DNA from: Skermanella mucosa
GTDB taxonomy: Bacteria > Pseudomonadota > Alphaproteobacteria > Azospirillales > Azospirillaceae
Direction: 5' to 3'
NCBI RefSeq assembly: GCF_016765655.2
Contig: NZ_CP086106.1
Span: 404,001-468,000, forward strand
Length of the DNA stretch: 64,000 bases
Both the position numbers and the translations under genes were made by a program. Of this stretch, positions 37,207 to 47,054 are shown one piece after another; within the stretch, counting starts at the first letter, position 1; each line of letters begins with the position of its first letter. The notes below the pieces were generated by a model that made no database searches, was not told where the DNA came from, and saw only the letters and a program-made list of their open reading frames with translations.

Positions 37207-37780
37207 GGACTGGTCTCTATCGACGGCATGTTGCGACTGCGGGTGCTCGGCCGCCCACGCCGAACATACCCATAAGGATACCACTTTTCCCGAGGCTGTT
37301 CACGGGACGGGTTGCATGCCCCAGTCTTCCCCCGGCCGGCATGCGGCGAAAGCGCACACCATGTGCGTCATCATGGATGCTGCCCCGCCGTCCTTCCGCC
37401 GAACCGCGCCAGTCCTGCCAAGGATCCTCGGATTATGCAGAAAATATAGCCAAATCAGACGGATCGGTCCGCTGCGTCAAGTTGACGCCGGGGATGTCGA
37501 GCGCGTATGTAAAAACCATGATCTTTGAGCGGGATCAATTCAGGCGCACCTGCGACGATATGTACCTCCCTGATCGGGAGCGCCGGTTGATCGGGTCATG
37601 AACAAACAGGTATGTTCAGCCGCACGGCGGTCTCCGGCGCCGGGGCACGCGGGTCCATCCGTGCGTTCCCCGGGGCGGCCGGAAGGAGCCGGCCACAAGA
37701 ATCACCCCGCGCGAAGCGGGGGACGGGTTTCGTCAGACATGCGGAGCGGGCGGCTCCGCCGCAAGGAAGAGTGGTTAGGG
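37207..37780 (+). promoter_or_regulatory. Control region upstream of the aa3 oxidase operon
   Basis: About 575 bases without a convincing gene. It contains a perfect palindrome GCGTCAA-G-TTGACGC (37474-37488), an FNR/FixK-like box TTGAG-CGGG-ATCAA (37525-37538; consensus TTGAT-N4-ATCAA, one mismatch), and a further TTGAT half-site near 37587. An open frame runs from 37598 into coxB, but its first 61 codons look like non-coding sequence, and ATG 37781 is the real start. Oxygen or redox control of the oxidase is a natural guess. Confidence 0.45.
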
Positions 37781-38677
37781 ATGAATGTGCACAGGATAGG
37801 CGCCGTCTTGACGGCCTTTTTGTTTTCCGTATTCGGCAGCGCCGGTGCCGCCCTGGCCCAGGGTCAACCCGCTGTCGGGGAGCCGCACTCCTGGCAGCTC
37901 GGCCTCCAGGCGTCGGCCTCCCCCGTCAAGGAGCAGCTGACGGACTTCCACAATCTGCTCCTGGTGGTCATCACCGGCATCACCCTGCTGGTGCTGGCGC
38001 TGCTCATCTACGTCATGGTCCGCTTCAACGCCAAGGCGAACCCGAACCCGACCCGGACCTCCCACAACACGATCCTGGAAGTCGCCTGGACCGTGCTGCC
38101 GGTGGTCATCCTGGTCGTGATCGCGGTGCCGTCGTTCAAGGTCCTGTACTTCATGGACAAAGCCGAGAACGCCGAGATGACCCTGAAGGTCATCGGCCAC
38201 CAGTGGTACTGGGAGTACCAGTATCCGGACCATGAGGACCTGACCTTCAGCAGCTACATGATCCCGGACGAGGACATCCAGCCCGGCCAGCGCCGCCTGC
38301 TCGAGGTGGACAACCGGATCGTGCTGCCGGTCGACACCAACATCCGCATCATCGTCACCGCGGGCGACGTGCTGCACAGCTGGGCCATGCCGTCCCTGGG
38401 CATCAAGAAGGACGCCATCCCCGGCCGCCTGAACGAGACCTGGGCGCGGATCGACCGCGAAGGCGTCTATTACGGCCAGTGCTCGGAGATCTGCGGCACC
38501 AACCACGGCTACATGCCGATCGCGATCGAGGCGGTCTCCAAGGAGCGGTTCGCCCAGTGGCTGGTCGAGGCCAAGGAGGAGTTCGCCTCCAACGCCCCGA
38601 AGGCTCCGGCGGTCCAGGTCGCCCAGGTGCCGGCCGTTCCGGCCCCCGCCGCTCAGGCCCCTGCCGCGCGGGAATGA
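37781..38677 (+). CDS. coxB: Cytochrome c oxidase subunit II
   Basis: 298-residue subunit II of an aa3-type oxidase, which accepts electrons from cytochrome c at its CuA centre. A signal peptide (ending SAGAALAQ) and two membrane spans (about 55-75 and 100-120) precede the periplasmic cupredoxin domain. The aromatic electron-entry motif GHQWYWEYQYPD and CuA ligands C-S-E-I-C-x3-H-x2-M (GQCSEICGTNHGYMP) are intact. The C-terminus is an Ala/Pro/Val tail. The ATG at 37781 is preceded by AAGGAAGAG and AGGG. It leads the oxidase operon. Confidence 0.96.
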   Translation: MNVHRIGAVLTAFLFSVFGSAGAALAQGQPAVGEPHSWQLGLQASASPVKEQLTDFHNLLLVVITGITLLVLALLIYVMVRFNAKANPNPTRTSHNTILEVAWTVLPVVILVVIAVPSFKVLYFMDKAENAEMTLKVIGHQWYWEYQYPDHEDLTFSSYMIPDEDIQPGQRRLLEVDNRIVLPVDTNIRIIVTAGDVLHSWAMPSLGIKKDAIPGRLNETWARIDREGVYYGQCSEICGTNHGYMPIAIEAVSKERFAQWLVEAKEEFASNAPKAPAVQVAQVPAVPAPAAQAPAARE

Positions 38678-38760
38678 CCGGCACCAGGAACAATCAGCGC
38701 GGCGGCACCGCGCCGGCCCCAGGCCGCGCCGCCGCCCGCGCAACGACAACCCGAGGGTAA

Positions 38761-40377
<1,617 letters not shown>

Positions 40378-40456
40378 GCGCGGCGTCCGGCGGGGGACGA
40401 TCACGGGGCCTCGGACGGGTCCCGTGATCCCATGGACCAGGGGAAGACGTGAAGAG

Positions 40457-41386
40457 ATGACTGACATCACCATGCGGCCGGACGCCCAGGCGCCGGTCCA
40501 GGGCTTCGCCACCGGCGGGGTCCGCGACTATTTCGAACTGCTGAAGCCCCGGGTCATGTCCCTGGTGGTGTTCAGCGGCTTCGCCGGGATGATCGTGGCC
40601 CCCGGCCACATCCACCCGGTGCTGGCGCTGACCGCCATCCTCTGCATCGCCGTCGCCGCCGGCGCGTCCGGCGCCATCAACATGTGGTACGAGCGCGACA
40701 TCGACCGCATGATGCAGCGCACCCGCAACCGCCCCCTGCCCGAGGGCAGGGTGGACCCCGACGAGGCGCTCAGCTTCGGCGTGGTCCTGACCATCGGCTC
40801 GGTCATGCTGATGGGTCTGGCGGTCAACTGGGTCGCGGCCGGCCTGCTGGCGCTGGCCTCCTTCGTCTATGTCTTCGTCTACACGATCTGGCTGAAGCGC
40901 CGCACGCCGCAGAACATCGTGATCGGCGGCGCGTCCGGCGCCTTCCCGCCGATGATCGGCTGGGCCGCGGTGACCGGCGACGTCAGCCTCGCCTCGATCA
41001 TCCTGTTCCTGCTGATCTTCATGTGGACGCCGCCGCATTTCTGGGCGCTGGCCCTGTTCCGCAACGGCGACTACGCCAATGCGGGCGTGCCGATGCTGCC
41101 GGTCGTCTCCGGCGAGCGCGAGACCAAGAAGCAGATGCTGATCTACACGCTTCTGCTGTTCCCCATCGCGGTCGCCCCCTATTTCGTCGGCATCGCCGGC
41201 CTGGCCTATCTGGCCGGCTCGGTCGTCCTGGGCGGCCTGTTCGTGGTCCTGGCGGTCCAGGTCTGGTACGACAGGACGGACAAGGCGGCCAAGCAGATGT
41301 TCGTCTTTTCGATCCTCTATCTCTTCCTGCTGCTGTCGCTGCTTATCGGCGAGCAGCTCACCGGGCCGCTGGCCCGGCTTTCGTAA
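40457..41386 (+). CDS. ctaB: Protoheme IX farnesyltransferase
   Basis: 309-residue UbiA-family membrane enzyme that farnesylates heme b to heme o, the precursor of heme a. It shows DYFELLKPRVMSLVVFSGFA, the first Asp-rich motif NMWYERDIDRMMQRTRNRPL, and the second one (WTPPHFWALALF). ATG 40457 has GAAGAG just upstream; the frame from 40424 is longer but starts inside the gap. It serves the neighbouring oxidase. Confidence 0.96.
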   Translation: MTDITMRPDAQAPVQGFATGGVRDYFELLKPRVMSLVVFSGFAGMIVAPGHIHPVLALTAILCIAVAAGASGAINMWYERDIDRMMQRTRNRPLPEGRVDPDEALSFGVVLTIGSVMLMGLAVNWVAAGLLALASFVYVFVYTIWLKRRTPQNIVIGGASGAFPPMIGWAAVTGDVSLASIILFLLIFMWTPPHFWALALFRNGDYANAGVPMLPVVSGERETKKQMLIYTLLLFPIAVAPYFVGIAGLAYLAGSVVLGGLFVVLAVQVWYDRTDKAAKQMFVFSILYLFLLLSLLIGEQLTGPLARLS

Positions 41387-41423
41387 AGCCAGTTCCCGTA
41401 AAGCAAGCCATCGCGTGGGTCCC

Positions 41424-41573
41424 ATGAATGCCAACCGCCTTCCCGGCCATCAGCTGACCGACGAGCAGAAGCGCCGACAGCGCGGCAAGAACATCGCCGT
41501 GCTGCTGGCGCTCCTGGCCCTGGTGGCCTTGCTCTACGTCATCACCCTGGTCCGCATCGGAGGGAACGCATGA
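41424..41573 (+). CDS. Small membrane protein in the oxidase operon, 49 aa (CoxF-like position)
   Basis: Reads MNANRLPGHQLTDEQKRRQR and then a single membrane span of about 22 residues rich in Leu, Ala and Val (AVLLALLALVALLYVITL), ending TLVRIGGNA. Its stop overlaps the ctaG start as ATGA, which strongly supports translation. Small proteins occur at this position, between ctaB and ctaG, in many alphaproteobacteria. A basic cytoplasmic N-terminus plus one span suggests an assembly helper or small subunit; the exact role is not known. Confidence 0.8.
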   Translation: MNANRLPGHQLTDEQKRRQRGKNIAVLLALLALVALLYVITLVRIGGNA

Positions 41574-42166
41574 CCCCGGGCAAGGACCCCCGCACCCACG
41601 GGGACACGCGGCGCAAGAACCTGATCCTCATGGGCAGCCTGTTCGGGCTGGTCTTCGGCATGATCGGCCTGTCCTTCGCCGCAGTGCCGCTCTACAGCCT
41701 GTTCTGCCAGGTCACCGGGTTCGGCGGCACCACCCAGCGGGCGGAGGGGCCGGCCGGGGAGATCCTGGACCGCACGGTCAAGGTCCGCTTCAACGCCGAC
41801 GTCAACGGCGCGCTGCCCTGGGGTTTCCAGCCGGAGATCCACCAGATGGAAGTGCGGATCGGCGAGTCCGCGATGACCAGCTACCGCGCCGTCAACCATT
41901 CCGACGAGCCGATCGTCGGAACCGCGACCTACAACGTCACGCCGGACAAGGCCGGGATCTATTTCAACAAGATCCAGTGCTTCTGCTTCACCGAGCAGCG
42001 GCTGGAGCCGGGCCAGAGTGTTGACATGCCGGTCTATTTCTTCGTGGACCCGGCCATGGCCGACGATCCCAAGCTGGACGACGTCAAAACCATAACCCTG
42101 TCCTACACCTTCTTCCGCGCCCATGACGGCGGGGCGGCGGGACAGGTAACGTCAATCAACGAATAA
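41570..42166 (+). CDS. ctaG: Cytochrome c oxidase assembly protein CtaG/Cox11
   Basis: 198-residue copper chaperone that delivers copper to the CuB site of subunit I. One N-terminal span (about 20-40) is followed by a periplasmic immunoglobulin-like domain. The copper-binding motif CFCFTEQRL is intact, as are the LYSLFCQVTGFGG and FNADVNGALPWGFQP segments. Its ATG overlaps the 49-aa gene by four bases. It is followed by ctaE. Confidence 0.96.
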   Translation: MTPGKDPRTHGDTRRKNLILMGSLFGLVFGMIGLSFAAVPLYSLFCQVTGFGGTTQRAEGPAGEILDRTVKVRFNADVNGALPWGFQPEIHQMEVRIGESAMTSYRAVNHSDEPIVGTATYNVTPDKAGIYFNKIQCFCFTEQRLEPGQSVDMPVYFFVDPAMADDPKLDDVKTITLSYTFFRAHDGGAAGQVTSINE

Positions 42167-42191
42167 GAGCATAGAACGAGGGTTACACAGC

Positions 42192-43004
42192 ATGGCCGAG
42201 ACTAACGCGCATGCCACCGGGGGCGGTCACAGCCACCCATACCATCTGGTCGATCCCAGCCCCTGGCCGTTGCTCGGCGCCTTTTCCGGCGGCCTGCTGG
42301 CGGTCGGCGCCATCCTGTTCATGCATGGCAGCGGCTGGCTGCTGCTGGCGCTCGGCTTCGTCGCCGTCCTGGCCGTCATGGCCGGCTGGTGGCGCGACGT
42401 CCTGAAGGAGGCGGTCCGCCAGAAGGCCCACACCCCCGTCGTCAAGCTGGGCCTGCGCTACGGCATGGCGCTGTTCATCGCGTCGGAGGTGATGTTCTTC
42501 GCGGCCTTCTTCTGGGCCTTCTTCGACGCCAGCCTGTTCCCCAAGGAGGCGATCGGCGGGGTCTGGCCGCCCCAGAACATCGAGACGTTCAACGCCTTCC
42601 ACCTGCCGCTGATGATGACGCTGATCCTGCTGCTGTCGGGCACGACGGTGACCTGGGCGCACCACGCGATCATCGAAGGCGACCGGCGGACGGCCAGCGT
42701 GGCGCTCGGCCTGACCGTGCTGCTGGGCGTGCTGTTCAGCGGCTTCCAGATCTACGAATACACCCACGCCCATTTCGGCTTCACCGACGGCATCTATCCG
42801 TCGACCTTCTTCATGGCGACCGGCTTCCACGGTTTCCACGTCATCATCGGCACGATCTTCCTGGCGGTCTGCTGGTGGCGCACGGTGGCCGGGCACTTCA
42901 CGCCCAAGAGCCATTTCGGCTTCGAGGCGGCGGCCTGGTACTGGCACTTCGTCGACGTGGTCTGGCTGTTCCTGTTCGTGTCCATCTACTGGTGGGGAGC
43001 CTGA
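42192..43004 (+). CDS. ctaE: Cytochrome c oxidase subunit III
   Basis: 270-residue, seven-span subunit III that stabilises the oxidase. Recognised from HPYHLVDPSPWPLLGAFSGG, FFAAFFWAFFDASLFP, GTTVTWAHHAIIEGDR, the GFHGFHVIIGTIFLAVCW segment and the terminal WYWHFVDVVWLFLFVSIYWW. It lies 25 bases after ctaG. The DUF983 gene appears to start five bases after its stop, using a ribosome site within the last codons of this gene. Confidence 0.96.
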   Translation: MAETNAHATGGGHSHPYHLVDPSPWPLLGAFSGGLLAVGAILFMHGSGWLLLALGFVAVLAVMAGWWRDVLKEAVRQKAHTPVVKLGLRYGMALFIASEVMFFAAFFWAFFDASLFPKEAIGGVWPPQNIETFNAFHLPLMMTLILLLSGTTVTWAHHAIIEGDRRTASVALGLTVLLGVLFSGFQIYEYTHAHFGFTDGIYPSTFFMATGFHGFHVIIGTIFLAVCWWRTVAGHFTPKSHFGFEAAAWYWHFVDVVWLFLFVSIYWWGA

Positions 43005-43008
43005 CGCC

Positions 43009-43413
43009 CTGACGCGAACCCGGCAACCTCGGGTCTCTCCCCTCGCCGCGGCACTGAAGTGCCGGTGCCCGCGGTGCGGGGAGGGGCGTCTGTACAAGGG
43101 CTTCCTGTCCGTCTCGGACCGGTGCGAGGTCTGCGGCCTCGCGCTTGCCCGCGGCGACAGCGGCGACGGTCCCGCCGTGTTCCTGACCTTCATCCTGGGT
43201 TTCACGGTGGTTCCCGTCGCGCTGTGGGTCGCCATGTCGGTCGATTGGCCGCTCTGGCTCCACGCCGTCGTCTGGACCGTGGTGATCCTGGGGCTGGCGC
43301 TGGGGATGCTCCGGCCCGCCAAGGCCTACCTGATGGCCCTCCAGTTCCGCCATCGCGCCAGCGAATACGATATCCCCGAGACACCGGAGTCTCGGGCCGA
43401 CCCCCGGAATTGA
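43009..43413 (+). CDS. DUF983 zinc-ribbon membrane protein, probable CTG start
   Basis: 134 residues. After a short N-terminus comes a double zinc knuckle: C-R-C-P-R-C-G at the start and C-E-V-C-G later, then two membrane spans around 55-75 and 80-100. DUF983 genes belong to oxidase operons. No ATG, GTG or TTG lies in frame ahead of the zinc motif; the first in-frame GTG (43177) would cut off the knuckles. CTG at 43009 is preceded by GGTGGGGAG (42991-42999) at nine bases, and the reading LTRTRQPRVSPLAAALKCRC fits the family start, so a CTG initiator is proposed. A sequence error is the alternative. Confidence 0.72.
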   Translation: MTRTRQPRVSPLAAALKCRCPRCGEGRLYKGFLSVSDRCEVCGLALARGDSGDGPAVFLTFILGFTVVPVALWVAMSVDWPLWLHAVVWTVVILGLALGMLRPAKAYLMALQFRHRASEYDIPETPESRADPRN

Positions 43414-43419
43414 GGACTT

Positions 43420-44160
43420 ATGGCTGCCCTTGCTGACAAGAGCGGGCGGCGTTTCCGCCCCGGTCTCGGCGCCACCCTGTCCACCCTGGTGGCCGTCGCG
43501 ATCATGGTCGGCCTCGGCACCTGGCAGGTCGAGCGCCTCTCCTGGAAGAACGACCTGATCGAGCGGATCGAGGCCGGCCTGAACGCCGACCCGGCCCCAT
43601 TGCCGCCCCGCATCGACGACCCCGCGGGATGGGATTTCCGCCGCGTCTCGGTCACCGGCGAATTCCTCCACGACCAGGAACTGAACCTCGCCGCCCGCAG
43701 CTTCAACGGCCGGATCGGCTACCATGTCGTGACGCCGCTGCGGCGCGACGACGGCACCACGGTACTGGTCAACCGCGGCTGGGTACCGACGGAGGCGCGC
43801 GACCCCGCGGCCCGTCCCGACGGTCTGCCCGCCGGGACCGTCACGGTCGACGGCATCGCCCGCGTGCCGCCGGGGCCGGGCTGGATGCAGCCGGACAACG
43901 ACGCCGCCGCCAACATGTGGTTCTGGTACGACATCCCGGCCATGGCCGTCACGGCCGGCGCGGACAACGCGCTGCCGCTGGTGGTCGAGGCGGGACCGGC
44001 CGCCAACCCCGGCGGCCTGCCGGTCGGCGGCCAGACCAACGTCACCATCCCCAACAACCACCTCCAGTACGCCGTCACCTGGTATGGGCTGGCGCTGACG
44101 CTGCTCGCCGTCTATGTCGCCTCCCAGTGGCGGCGCGACCCCGACCGGGAGCCGCGCTGA
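43420..44160 (+). CDS. SURF1 family protein
   Basis: 246-residue heme a/oxidase assembly factor with an N-terminal span (about 14-34) and a C-terminal span (about 215-235) around a periplasmic domain. Family segments are VGLGTWQVERLSWKNDLI, DPAGWDFRRVSVTGEFLHD, VTPLRRDDGTTVLVNRGWV and the terminal NNHLQYAVTWYGLALTLL. AGGA precedes the ATG by five bases. It closes the aa3 oxidase cluster. Confidence 0.95.
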   Translation: MAALADKSGRRFRPGLGATLSTLVAVAIMVGLGTWQVERLSWKNDLIERIEAGLNADPAPLPPRIDDPAGWDFRRVSVTGEFLHDQELNLAARSFNGRIGYHVVTPLRRDDGTTVLVNRGWVPTEARDPAARPDGLPAGTVTVDGIARVPPGPGWMQPDNDAAANMWFWYDIPAMAVTAGADNALPLVVEAGPAANPGGLPVGGQTNVTIPNNHLQYAVTWYGLALTLLAVYVASQWRRDPDREPR

Positions 44161-44210
44161 CACCGCCCCGATAGCCGCCCTCATCCTTCGCCTTCAGGGA
44201 AGCCGCAATC

Positions 44211-45704
44211 ATGTCCGCCTATCAGACGCTCGAACGCCGCTTCGCCCGCATCGCCGCCATCTCCGACGCGCTGGGCATCCTGCAATGGGACACCGAGACG
44301 CTGATGCCGCCCGGCGCCGCCGACGGCAGGGCGGAACAGCTCGCGACCCTGAAGGTGATCAGCCACGAGCTGCTGACCGACGAGGACAACGCCGACCTGC
44401 TGGCCGACGCCGAGCACCAGACCGACCTTTCCGACTGGCAGGCGGCGAACCTGCACGAGATGCACCGGGCCTACCTGCACGCCACGGCCGTGCCGACCGA
44501 CCTGGTGGAGGCGAATTCCCGGGCCGTCTCCCGCTGCGAGATGGTCTGGCGCGACGCCCGGCCGGCCGGCGACTTCGCGATGCTCCTGCCGAGCCTGTCG
44601 GAGGTGCTGAACCTCCAGCGGAAGATCGCCGACGCCAAGGCCGAGGCGCTGGGCTGCCAGCCCTACGAGGCGCTGCTCGACACCTACGAGCCGAGCGGCA
44701 ACACCGACACCATCGACCGCCTGTTCGCGGATCTTCGCCAATTCCTGCCGGGCTTCCTGGCGCAGGTGCTGGAACGCCAGGCCCGCCGGCCGGAGGTGCT
44801 GCCGCTCCAGGGGCCGTTCCCGGTGGAGACCCAGCGGGCGCTCGGCGTCCGGATGATGCAGGCGGCCGGGTTCGACTTCAGCCGCGGCCGGCTCGATATC
44901 AGCCTGCACCCCTTCTGCGGCGGCGCCACCCACGACGTCCGCCTGACCACCCGCTACGACGAGGCGGATTTTGCCAAGGCGCTGATGGGCGTGCTGCACG
45001 AGACCGGCCACGCCCTCTACGAGCAGGGCCGCCCGGCCGAGTGGCTGGGCCAGCCGGTCAGCGAGGCCCGCGGCATGAGCCTGCACGAGAGCCAGTCCTT
45101 GCTGATCGAGATGCAGGCCTGCCGCAGCCGCGCCTTCCTGGAATTCGCCGCCCCGGTGATGCGCGAGAGCTTCGGCGGCACCGGTCCGGCCTGGGACGCC
45201 GACAACCTGTACCGGCTCTATACCCGGGTCGAGCCCGGCTTCATCCGGGTCGATGCCGACGAGGTCACGTACCCCGCCCATATCCTGATCCGCTACGAAC
45301 TGGAAAAGGCGCTGATCGCCGGCGACATGACGCTGAACGACCTGCCCGGCGCCTGGAACGACGGCATGCGCGACCTGCTGGGCCTCAAGGTCCCCAACGA
45401 CCGCCTCGGCTGCCTTCAGGACATCCACTGGCCGGGCGGCGCCTGGGGCTATTTCCCCACATACACCCTGGGCGCCATGACCGCCGCCCAACTGTTCGAC
45501 GCCGCCTGCCGCGCCGACGACGCCGTGCTTCCCGGCATCGCGAAGGGCGACTTCTCCCCGCTGCTGGGCTGGCTCCGCACCAACATCCATTCCAAGGGCA
45601 GCCTGCTCCCCGCCGACGAACTGCTCAAGCAGGCCACCGGCCGTCCCTTGGACGCCAGCGTTTACCAGCAGCACCTGCGCCGGCGGTACCTGGAGGAGGC
45701 GTGA
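44211..45704 (+). CDS. M32 family carboxypeptidase
   Basis: 497-residue thermostable-carboxypeptidase-type metalloenzyme removing C-terminal residues. The zinc site HETGH is at 263-267 (VLHETGHALYEQGRP), with the third ligand Glu in MSLHESQSLL, and the family box HPFCGGATHDVRLTTRY and TYPAHILIRYELEKALI are present. It ends with PLDASVYQQHLRRRYLEEA. It starts 51 bases after the SURF1 gene and is not functionally linked to it. Confidence 0.94.
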   Translation: MSAYQTLERRFARIAAISDALGILQWDTETLMPPGAADGRAEQLATLKVISHELLTDEDNADLLADAEHQTDLSDWQAANLHEMHRAYLHATAVPTDLVEANSRAVSRCEMVWRDARPAGDFAMLLPSLSEVLNLQRKIADAKAEALGCQPYEALLDTYEPSGNTDTIDRLFADLRQFLPGFLAQVLERQARRPEVLPLQGPFPVETQRALGVRMMQAAGFDFSRGRLDISLHPFCGGATHDVRLTTRYDEADFAKALMGVLHETGHALYEQGRPAEWLGQPVSEARGMSLHESQSLLIEMQACRSRAFLEFAAPVMRESFGGTGPAWDADNLYRLYTRVEPGFIRVDADEVTYPAHILIRYELEKALIAGDMTLNDLPGAWNDGMRDLLGLKVPNDRLGCLQDIHWPGGAWGYFPTYTLGAMTAAQLFDAACRADDAVLPGIAKGDFSPLLGWLRTNIHSKGSLLPADELLKQATGRPLDASVYQQHLRRRYLEEA

Positions 45705-46221
45705 GGGCGGGGGAGTTGTAGTTCCGACCAGGACCCTCGTCTCTCGTCGGTCGGACGCCGCTTCGCTGTACACGACCTGCATGGCCGCTGCTACGATCCG
45801 CGACGTTGCTTCGTCCAACCTCACGGAAAGACCCGATGACCCTATCCCGCGAGGATCTGGACGCCGGCCGGATCACTCGCCGCGTTGCGTTGGGCCACGG
45901 CCCAACCTACGGTTTGATGTAGGGCGGAGGTGATGCGGGTCGTCGATCGTAGGTCGGGCCGTGGCCCAACGCGTCGGCCCGGCTTTTCCAGGCGGGTCAA
46001 GCTGATCGGGTTTTGCTCTAGCCCGGCGATCAAGGAACACGGCGACAACCGCATTGTCGAGCCTGCCTCATGTGTCCCTCCGGCCTGTCGGAGTCGATCG
46101 CGAAAGCAGGAAAGCAAACTCCGCGCCGAGGTGCCGATATTCTTCAGTAACGGTGGATTGATCGCCGTCCGATGCGGAGTTGTAGAATCGCGTGACGGCC
46201 TCGGATGGGATGGGCCTGATT
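45705..46221. other. Intergenic region with inverted repeats and possible gene remnants
   Basis: About 517 bases with no convincing gene. It includes a short frame of 28 codons (45836-45922) whose end runs into the left arm of the repeat; it could be a remnant and is not called. The repeat itself is listed separately. The remaining bases (45974-46221) show no gene; a small hairpin-rich stretch precedes the GNAT stop. Confidence 0.35.
45887..45973. repeat. Long inverted repeat, GTAGGTTGGGCCGTGGCCCA type
   Basis: Left arm 45887-45911 and right arm 45948-45973 match as reverse complements with one mismatch over about 25 bases, and each arm is itself near-palindromic (TTGGGCCACGGCCCAA). The 36-base spacer is GC-rich. 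It resembles dispersed REP/ERIC-like intergenic elements of high-GC alphaproteobacteria. Another use as a transcription end for the M32 gene is possible. Confidence 0.65.
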
Positions 46222-46701
46222 TCAGCCGAGCGACTTTTCCAGGCAGACATGGCCTTCGTGGCCGGCATAGCTGCCGTAATTGTCGCGCCGGCGATAGCCG
46301 TGGCGGGTGTAGAAAGCCAGGGCTTCGGCGTTGGTCGCCAGGGTCTCCAGCCAGATCGCGCGGTACCCGCGCAGCTTGGCTTCCTGTTCCAGCGCCAGCA
46401 GCACCGCCGAGCCGATGCCGCGGCGGCTTGGCTTCGCGTACATCCGCTTGATCTCCGCCACACCGGGCTCTTCCGGGATCGGCCGGATCGCGCCGCACCC
46501 GACCGCCTCGTCCCCATCCCGTGCCAGCAGGAAGACCGAACCCGGGTCATCCGGATCCCAGCCGGCGAAGGAACCGCGGCCGTCCTGTCCGAAGCGCCGC
46601 AGCAGTTCGGCCGAGAGCGCGTCGATCAGCGGGACCGCGGCGGGATCGTCCGGCGTGCCGCGGACGATCGTCAGCCCGTCCCGCTGAAGCGTTTCCGTCA
46701 T
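46222..46701 (-). CDS. GNAT family N-acetyltransferase
   Basis: 159-residue acyl-CoA transferase. The acetyl-CoA binding loop shows as RRGIGSAVLLALEQEA with the R/Q-x-x-G-x-G/A pattern, after the strand EIKRMYAKPSRRG; the end has LAFYTRHGYRRRDNYG and CLEKSLG. The substrate is unknown. The start overlaps the DUF1127 stop by four bases, so the two are one operon, expressed divergently from the LysR gene. Confidence 0.9.
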   Translation of the reverse strand: MTETLQRDGLTIVRGTPDDPAAVPLIDALSAELLRRFGQDGRGSFAGWDPDDPGSVFLLARDGDEAVGCGAIRPIPEEPGVAEIKRMYAKPSRRGIGSAVLLALEQEAKLRGYRAIWLETLATNAEALAFYTRHGYRRRDNYGSYAGHEGHVCLEKSLG

Positions 46702-46946
46702 CGCAGCCCCCGCCGACGCGCCGATGCCCGGGCGATGTCGGCGCGCGTGACGCCAATATCGCGCAGGAGCGAGTCGTCCGCATCCATCAGGCGGCGGTAG
46801 TCGCGCCGGATCCGGCGACTCTCGCGGAAAGCCGCCAGCAGGCCGGCGTCCAGCGCCAGCATCGCCCGCCCGATGCCCTCGATCGCGTCCGCCAGCGGCG
46901 GGTGGTCCGCCAAGGCGGGTCTTCGCAGGATTGCCGACGTCTTCAT
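46698..46946 (-). CDS. DUF1127 small protein
   Basis: 82 residues, Arg-rich. The C-terminus carries the DUF1127 signature (YRRLMDADDSLLRDIGVTRA) typical of small alphaproteobacterial proteins, some of which bind RNA or affect phosphate or carbon responses. GAGGAGG precedes the ATG by about six bases. It is translationally coupled to the GNAT gene. Confidence 0.82.
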   Translation of the reverse strand: MKTSAILRRPALADHPPLADAIEGIGRAMLALDAGLLAAFRESRRIRRDYRRLMDADDSLLRDIGVTRADIARASARRRGLR

Positions 46947-46989
46947 CCCAGCCTCCTCTCAGCCAGTCCCGTAAGGTTGCCGGTAGAGA

Positions 46990-47015
46990 TTGCGACGAAA
47001 TGTCTATTAGCGCAA
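46990..47015. promoter_or_regulatory. Candidate LysR operator
   Basis: TTGCG (46990-46994) and CGCAA (47011-47015) are inverted with a 16-base spacer in the gap between the DUF1127-GNAT pair and the divergent LysR gene. LysR regulators usually bind such interrupted dyads at their own divergent promoter. Inference. Confidence 0.4.
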
Positions 47016-47054
47016 ATTGGATCCTTGGATGAAAACCATAAGGAAAACCTTGGG

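Noticed and set aside
45836-45922. A 28-codon frame beginning MTLSREDLDAGRITRR
   Set aside because: It is too short, has no family match, and its end runs into the inverted repeat; at best a remnant.
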